This document shows positions 61,912 to 64,000 of a stretch of 64,000 bases of DNA, one piece after another. Below the pieces are notes generated by a model that saw nothing but the letters and a program-made list of their open reading frames with translations, was not told the DNA's origin and did no database searches. Within the stretch, counting starts at the first letter, position 1. Each line of letters begins with the position of its first letter. The DNA lies in assembly GCF_006716085.1 (NCBI RefSeq), contig NZ_VFON01000001.1, forward strand, positions 1,798,001 to 1,862,000. The letters run 5' to 3'. The DNA is from Leucobacter komagatae (GTDB taxonomy: Bacteria; Actinomycetota; Actinomycetes; Actinomycetales; Microbacteriaceae). The position numbers and the translations under genes were made by a program.

Positions 61912-62304
61912 GTGTCCTTCTACTATGACACATCCCCGCGCCCAGATAGTGAGCCTCCCAGAGAACTCTCCGGTTGCGAGGATGTTAATTCTCTCACTGA
62001 ACCCCGTGAACCGCGTGGGTTTCTCATTAAGGCTTACAGCCTCATGTATGGCGCCGGCCTGGTTTGGATCGCAGCCGTGGTCGCTGCAGCGTTCACCTTC
62101 GGCTGGGTTGCGACAATCGCATTCCTTAGCCTCGCATGGGCCTCAGCCACCGCGATTGGCTCGAACCCCGAAACACCACCCCTCCCTCTCGTGGAAGCCG
62201 TTACCACTTTTGGCGCGGCTATCGCACTCACCGTGCTTGCCGTCCTGATGACCAGGGCTCTACGCCGCATGATCAACCACGGGCCGCGCCAGGTTCAGGC
62301 TTAA
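61912..62304 (+). CDS. Small membrane protein of the element
   Basis: A 130-residue protein from GTG 61912 (AAAGGA eight bases upstream). A polar N-terminus of about 40 residues precedes two or three helices (SLMYGAGLVWIAAVVAAAFT, FGWVATIAFLSLAWASATAI, VTTFGAAIALTVLAVLMTRA) and a basic tail. No family recognised. It lies in the early operon before the initiator gene. Confidence 0.72.
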   Translation: MSFYYDTSPRPDSEPPRELSGCEDVNSLTEPREPRGFLIKAYSLMYGAGLVWIAAVVAAAFTFGWVATIAFLSLAWASATAIGSNPETPPLPLVEAVTTFGAAIALTVLAVLMTRALRRMINHGPRQVQA

Positions 62305-62314
62305 GGCGATCACA

Positions 62315-63325
62315 GTGAGTAACGAAGCAATTCACTGGGCCTGGAAACAGGGGACTGGGTCACCCGTCACGAAGCTCATCCTCCACGTCCTTGCAGACCT
62401 CGCAGACGAGAACCACTCATGCTTCCCTTCGATTGAACACATCGTGGCAAAAGTCGAAGCGAGCGAGAAGACCGTGCGCCGCAAGCTTGAAGATCTAGAG
62501 GCTGCTCGCCTGATCCGCAAGGAACGCCGATATGTCCAGTTCGGGCAGCGCCTCACTGACCGGTATTTCCTTGACGTTGAAGGTCAAATTTCAGCTGCGG
62601 CTGCATTAGCGGTCAAACTGACCGGTAATGGTGACACCGTGGAGAAACCCCAGGTCAGCGCAGTAGAGGTCAATTTGACCGGTAATGGTTCTGCTGGCCC
62701 TGCATTAGCGGTCAACTGTGACCGCTACACAAGGACCCCTCATGAGATAAGAGATAAATCTCTTATCATCGAGGATCCTGCGGATCCTGAGGTGGCGCCG
62801 CTTCAAATTCAAAATGATCTGGAGTCCAGGCCTGTGGATCTGGAGTCCGCCGAGGACCCTAGTCCTGCTCGCGAAGGCTCCGAGATTGATCGGGAACTGC
62901 GTGAGATTCATCCGTCACTCACTGTCGCGGCAGTCACTGCACGGCTCAAGGTCGCAAAGGTCGAAGACGTTGACCTGCTCAACGCGGCACGTGTGATCCT
63001 CGGACGTGCGACCCGCTCAGTCGGAGCGCCGGCCGCGTTTGTTGCTGCGGCGATCGACCGGACACCTGATGCGTGGAGGCCGCAGCTTCCAGGGTTTGAA
63101 CCTGGGGACCTCGATGGGCCACGAACTTCGCAGCTTGACGAGCTTCGAGCACGCGAACGCACCGAGACGGCCTCGTGTGCTCTCGGTGAGCACGACTGGG
63201 GCGATGCGTGGCTTGCCGAGACCGACCGCGGCTACTGCGTCCGTCCCCGCTGCAACACGGCCCGCCGCACAGTCGAGCCAGCGTATGCGGAGCTCGAGGC
63301 ACGCACGTTCGAGGGGAGCAACTGA
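62315..63325 (+). CDS. Replication-initiator-like winged-helix protein with internal origin-like repeats
   Basis: A 336-residue protein from GTG 62315 (AAGGCG six bases upstream). Residues 15-75 form a winged helix of the phage/plasmid initiator type (SPVTKLILHVLADLADENHS, FPSIEHIVAKVEASEKTVRR, KLEDLEAARLIRKERRY). The middle (95-180) is low complexity and coincides with repeats and an AT-rich inverted repeat in the DNA. The C-terminal region has a helical domain and a Cys-containing end (CALGEHDWGD, CVRPRCNTARR). The layout resembles lambda O: initiator gene with the origin inside it. Confidence 0.72.
   Translation: MSNEAIHWAWKQGTGSPVTKLILHVLADLADENHSCFPSIEHIVAKVEASEKTVRRKLEDLEAARLIRKERRYVQFGQRLTDRYFLDVEGQISAAAALAVKLTGNGDTVEKPQVSAVEVNLTGNGSAGPALAVNCDRYTRTPHEIRDKSLIIEDPADPEVAPLQIQNDLESRPVDLESAEDPSPAREGSEIDRELREIHPSLTVAAVTARLKVAKVEDVDLLNAARVILGRATRSVGAPAAFVAAAIDRTPDAWRPQLPGFEPGDLDGPRTSQLDELRARERTETASCALGEHDWGDAWLAETDRGYCVRPRCNTARRTVEPAYAELEARTFEGSN
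62603..62724. repeat. Iteron-like palindromic repeats inside the initiator gene
   Basis: Three palindromic sites occur: GGTCAAACTGACC (62611-62623), GGTCAATTTGACC (62668-62680) and GGTCAACTGTGACC (62710-62723). The first two sit in 29-bp repeats (62603-62631 and 62660-62688, five mismatches) and the third repeats the left flank GCATTAGC. Half-sites precede them at 62556 and 62582. TTA leucine codons, rare in this genome, are kept in two copies, pointing to selection on DNA. Confidence 0.7.
62746..62767. repeat. AT-rich 10-bp inverted repeat after the iterons
   Basis: GATAAGAGAT and ATCTCTTATC flank AA, in a 30-bp segment that is about 70 percent AT, unlike the surrounding GC-rich DNA. It directly follows the iteron-like repeats, the place expected for an origin-unwinding element. 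Confidence 0.65.
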
Positions 63326-63666
63326 TGGGCAGGATCATCAAACGTGAAATCGTCGGATTCACGTGCGAACTTCGCAGCTGTGGTCAGACCGTCCGCACAC
63401 ACCTTGGGTATCCCGCGACCGGCACCTGGCACGACCAGCTCGAAGAACTCGAGCGCCTGATTTCGCTCGGTTGGGGAATGGTGCTCCATTCCCAGCTCCG
63501 GACGTACTGTCCGGAACATATCGAGCGAGTCTGGGACTGCACCTGCCGGACGCACCCAACCAGGGCGGGCCTCTGCACTTCCCACAACTCCGAGTCCGCC
63601 GGCCTCGTCTGGACGGCACGCGACACCCCTCAGCAGGTAGAAGAATTCAGGAAGGTCATGTCATGA
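63325..63666 (+). CDS. Cys/His-rich small protein
   Basis: A 113-residue protein starting at ATG 63325, one base overlapping the stop of the initiator gene (TGATG). Several Cys/His pairs (CELRSCGQT, CPEHIERVWDCTCRTH, LCTSHN) suggest zinc binding. I do not recognise a family. It overlaps the following ParB-like gene by four bases, so the three are co-translated. Confidence 0.7.
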   Translation: MGRIIKREIVGFTCELRSCGQTVRTHLGYPATGTWHDQLEELERLISLGWGMVLHSQLRTYCPEHIERVWDCTCRTHPTRAGLCTSHNSESAGLVWTARDTPQQVEEFRKVMS

Positions 63667-64000
63667 ACGACGGCATCATCCAAACCCCGATCCAGCAGGA
63701 CTGGAAGCTCGTTCGCGTTGAGGACGTGATCGTCAAGGAGCGGCTCCGCGACTACGACGAGGACCATATCAACCGCATCCGCCGCTCCTTCCGAGAACTC
63801 GGTGGCCAGCTTCAATTGCAGCCCATCGTGCTCGATGAGCGGATGATCCTCATCGACGGCGCACACCGCCTCGAAGCCGCGTCCCGCGAGGGGTGGGAGT
63901 TCATCTCCGCGCTCATCTGGACCGGCGTCACCGAGGAAGACCGCCCCATTCTCGAAGCCGAAGCGAACATCGTCCGCAAAGACTTCAGCCCGGTCGAGCT
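63663..64000 (+). CDS. ParB-like nuclease-domain protein (partial)
   Basis: Only the first 112 codons are in the window. The ParB N-terminal pattern is clear: WKLVRVEDVIVKERLRDYDE, HINRIRRSFRELGG, LQPIVLDERMILIDGAHRLE and AASREGWEFISALIW, then AEANIVRKDFSPVE. Such proteins in mobile elements act in partition or transcriptional control. ATGA overlap couples it to the preceding gene. Confidence 0.85.
   Translation, partial: MNDGIIQTPIQQDWKLVRVEDVIVKERLRDYDEDHINRIRRSFRELGGQLQLQPIVLDERMILIDGAHRLEAASREGWEFISALIWTGVTEEDRPILEAEANIVRKDFSPVE

Overview
The window is GC-rich chromosomal DNA from an actinobacterium, most likely a member of the Microbacteriaceae (a Leucobacter-like genus is my best but unproven guess). 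Reasons: a PdtaS-type histidine kinase, a DUF3073 protein, an Rv3235-family protein, mycothiol synthase next to a GlnR-type regulator and ppk1, frequent GTG/TTG starts, and many genes with a -10-like hexamer about 6 bases before the start codon (probable leaderless transcripts). No rRNA, CRISPR array or insertion sequence was seen; one tRNA (Lys, TTT) is present.

Layout. 1-8.2 kb: an acid-catabolism block (two MHS-type transporters, acyl-CoA synthetase, TetR regulator, and an SDR / acyl-CoA dehydrogenase / phosphotransferase operon). Two copies of an identical 18-bp palindrome-like site sit before the two catabolic operons, so one TetR protein probably controls both. 8.2-12.7 kb: a PspC-type envelope-stress system (LuxR-type response regulator, PspC-fused histidine kinase, divergent PspC membrane protein and a small membrane protein). 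12.7-22 kb: pdtaS, an Rv3235-family protein, a VIT-family transporter, an alkyltransferase-like protein coupled to an HTH-less LysR-type effector domain, a TetR-controlled EamA exporter, threonine catabolism (kbl-tdh) with a LysR regulator. 22-31 kb: peptidases (zinc metallopeptidase, DUF885), an XRE-cupin regulator, a DUF1028 protein and a four-gene dipeptide ABC transporter with fused ATPases. 31-35.5 kb: glutaminase, proline iminopeptidase and a PadR/DUF1048/ABC export operon. 35.6-47.9 kb: acyl-CoA dehydrogenase, DEAD-box helicase, RND permease, DUF445, DUF3073, gpmA, ygfZ and small membrane proteins.

47.9-59.1 kb is a phosphate/nitrogen block: glnR-like regulator, mshD, ppk1, NUDIX/histidine phosphatase, diacylglycerol-kinase-like gene, a CapA-like lipoprotein, and pstS-C-A-B behind a clear three-unit PHO-box-like direct repeat. 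A 401-bp non-coding stretch with a terminator and a 9-bp minisatellite follows.

From about 61.2 kb to the right edge the DNA looks like the early region of an integrated phage or related element. A repressor gene runs in frame into tRNA-Lys and borrows its stop codon. Opposite it lie a small HTH gene, a membrane protein, a replication-initiator-like gene carrying palindromic iteron-like repeats and an AT-rich inverted repeat inside its own coding sequence (lambda-O-like arrangement), a Cys-rich small protein and a ParB-like gene cut by the window end. No integrase is in the window, so the far boundary and the type of element are unknown.
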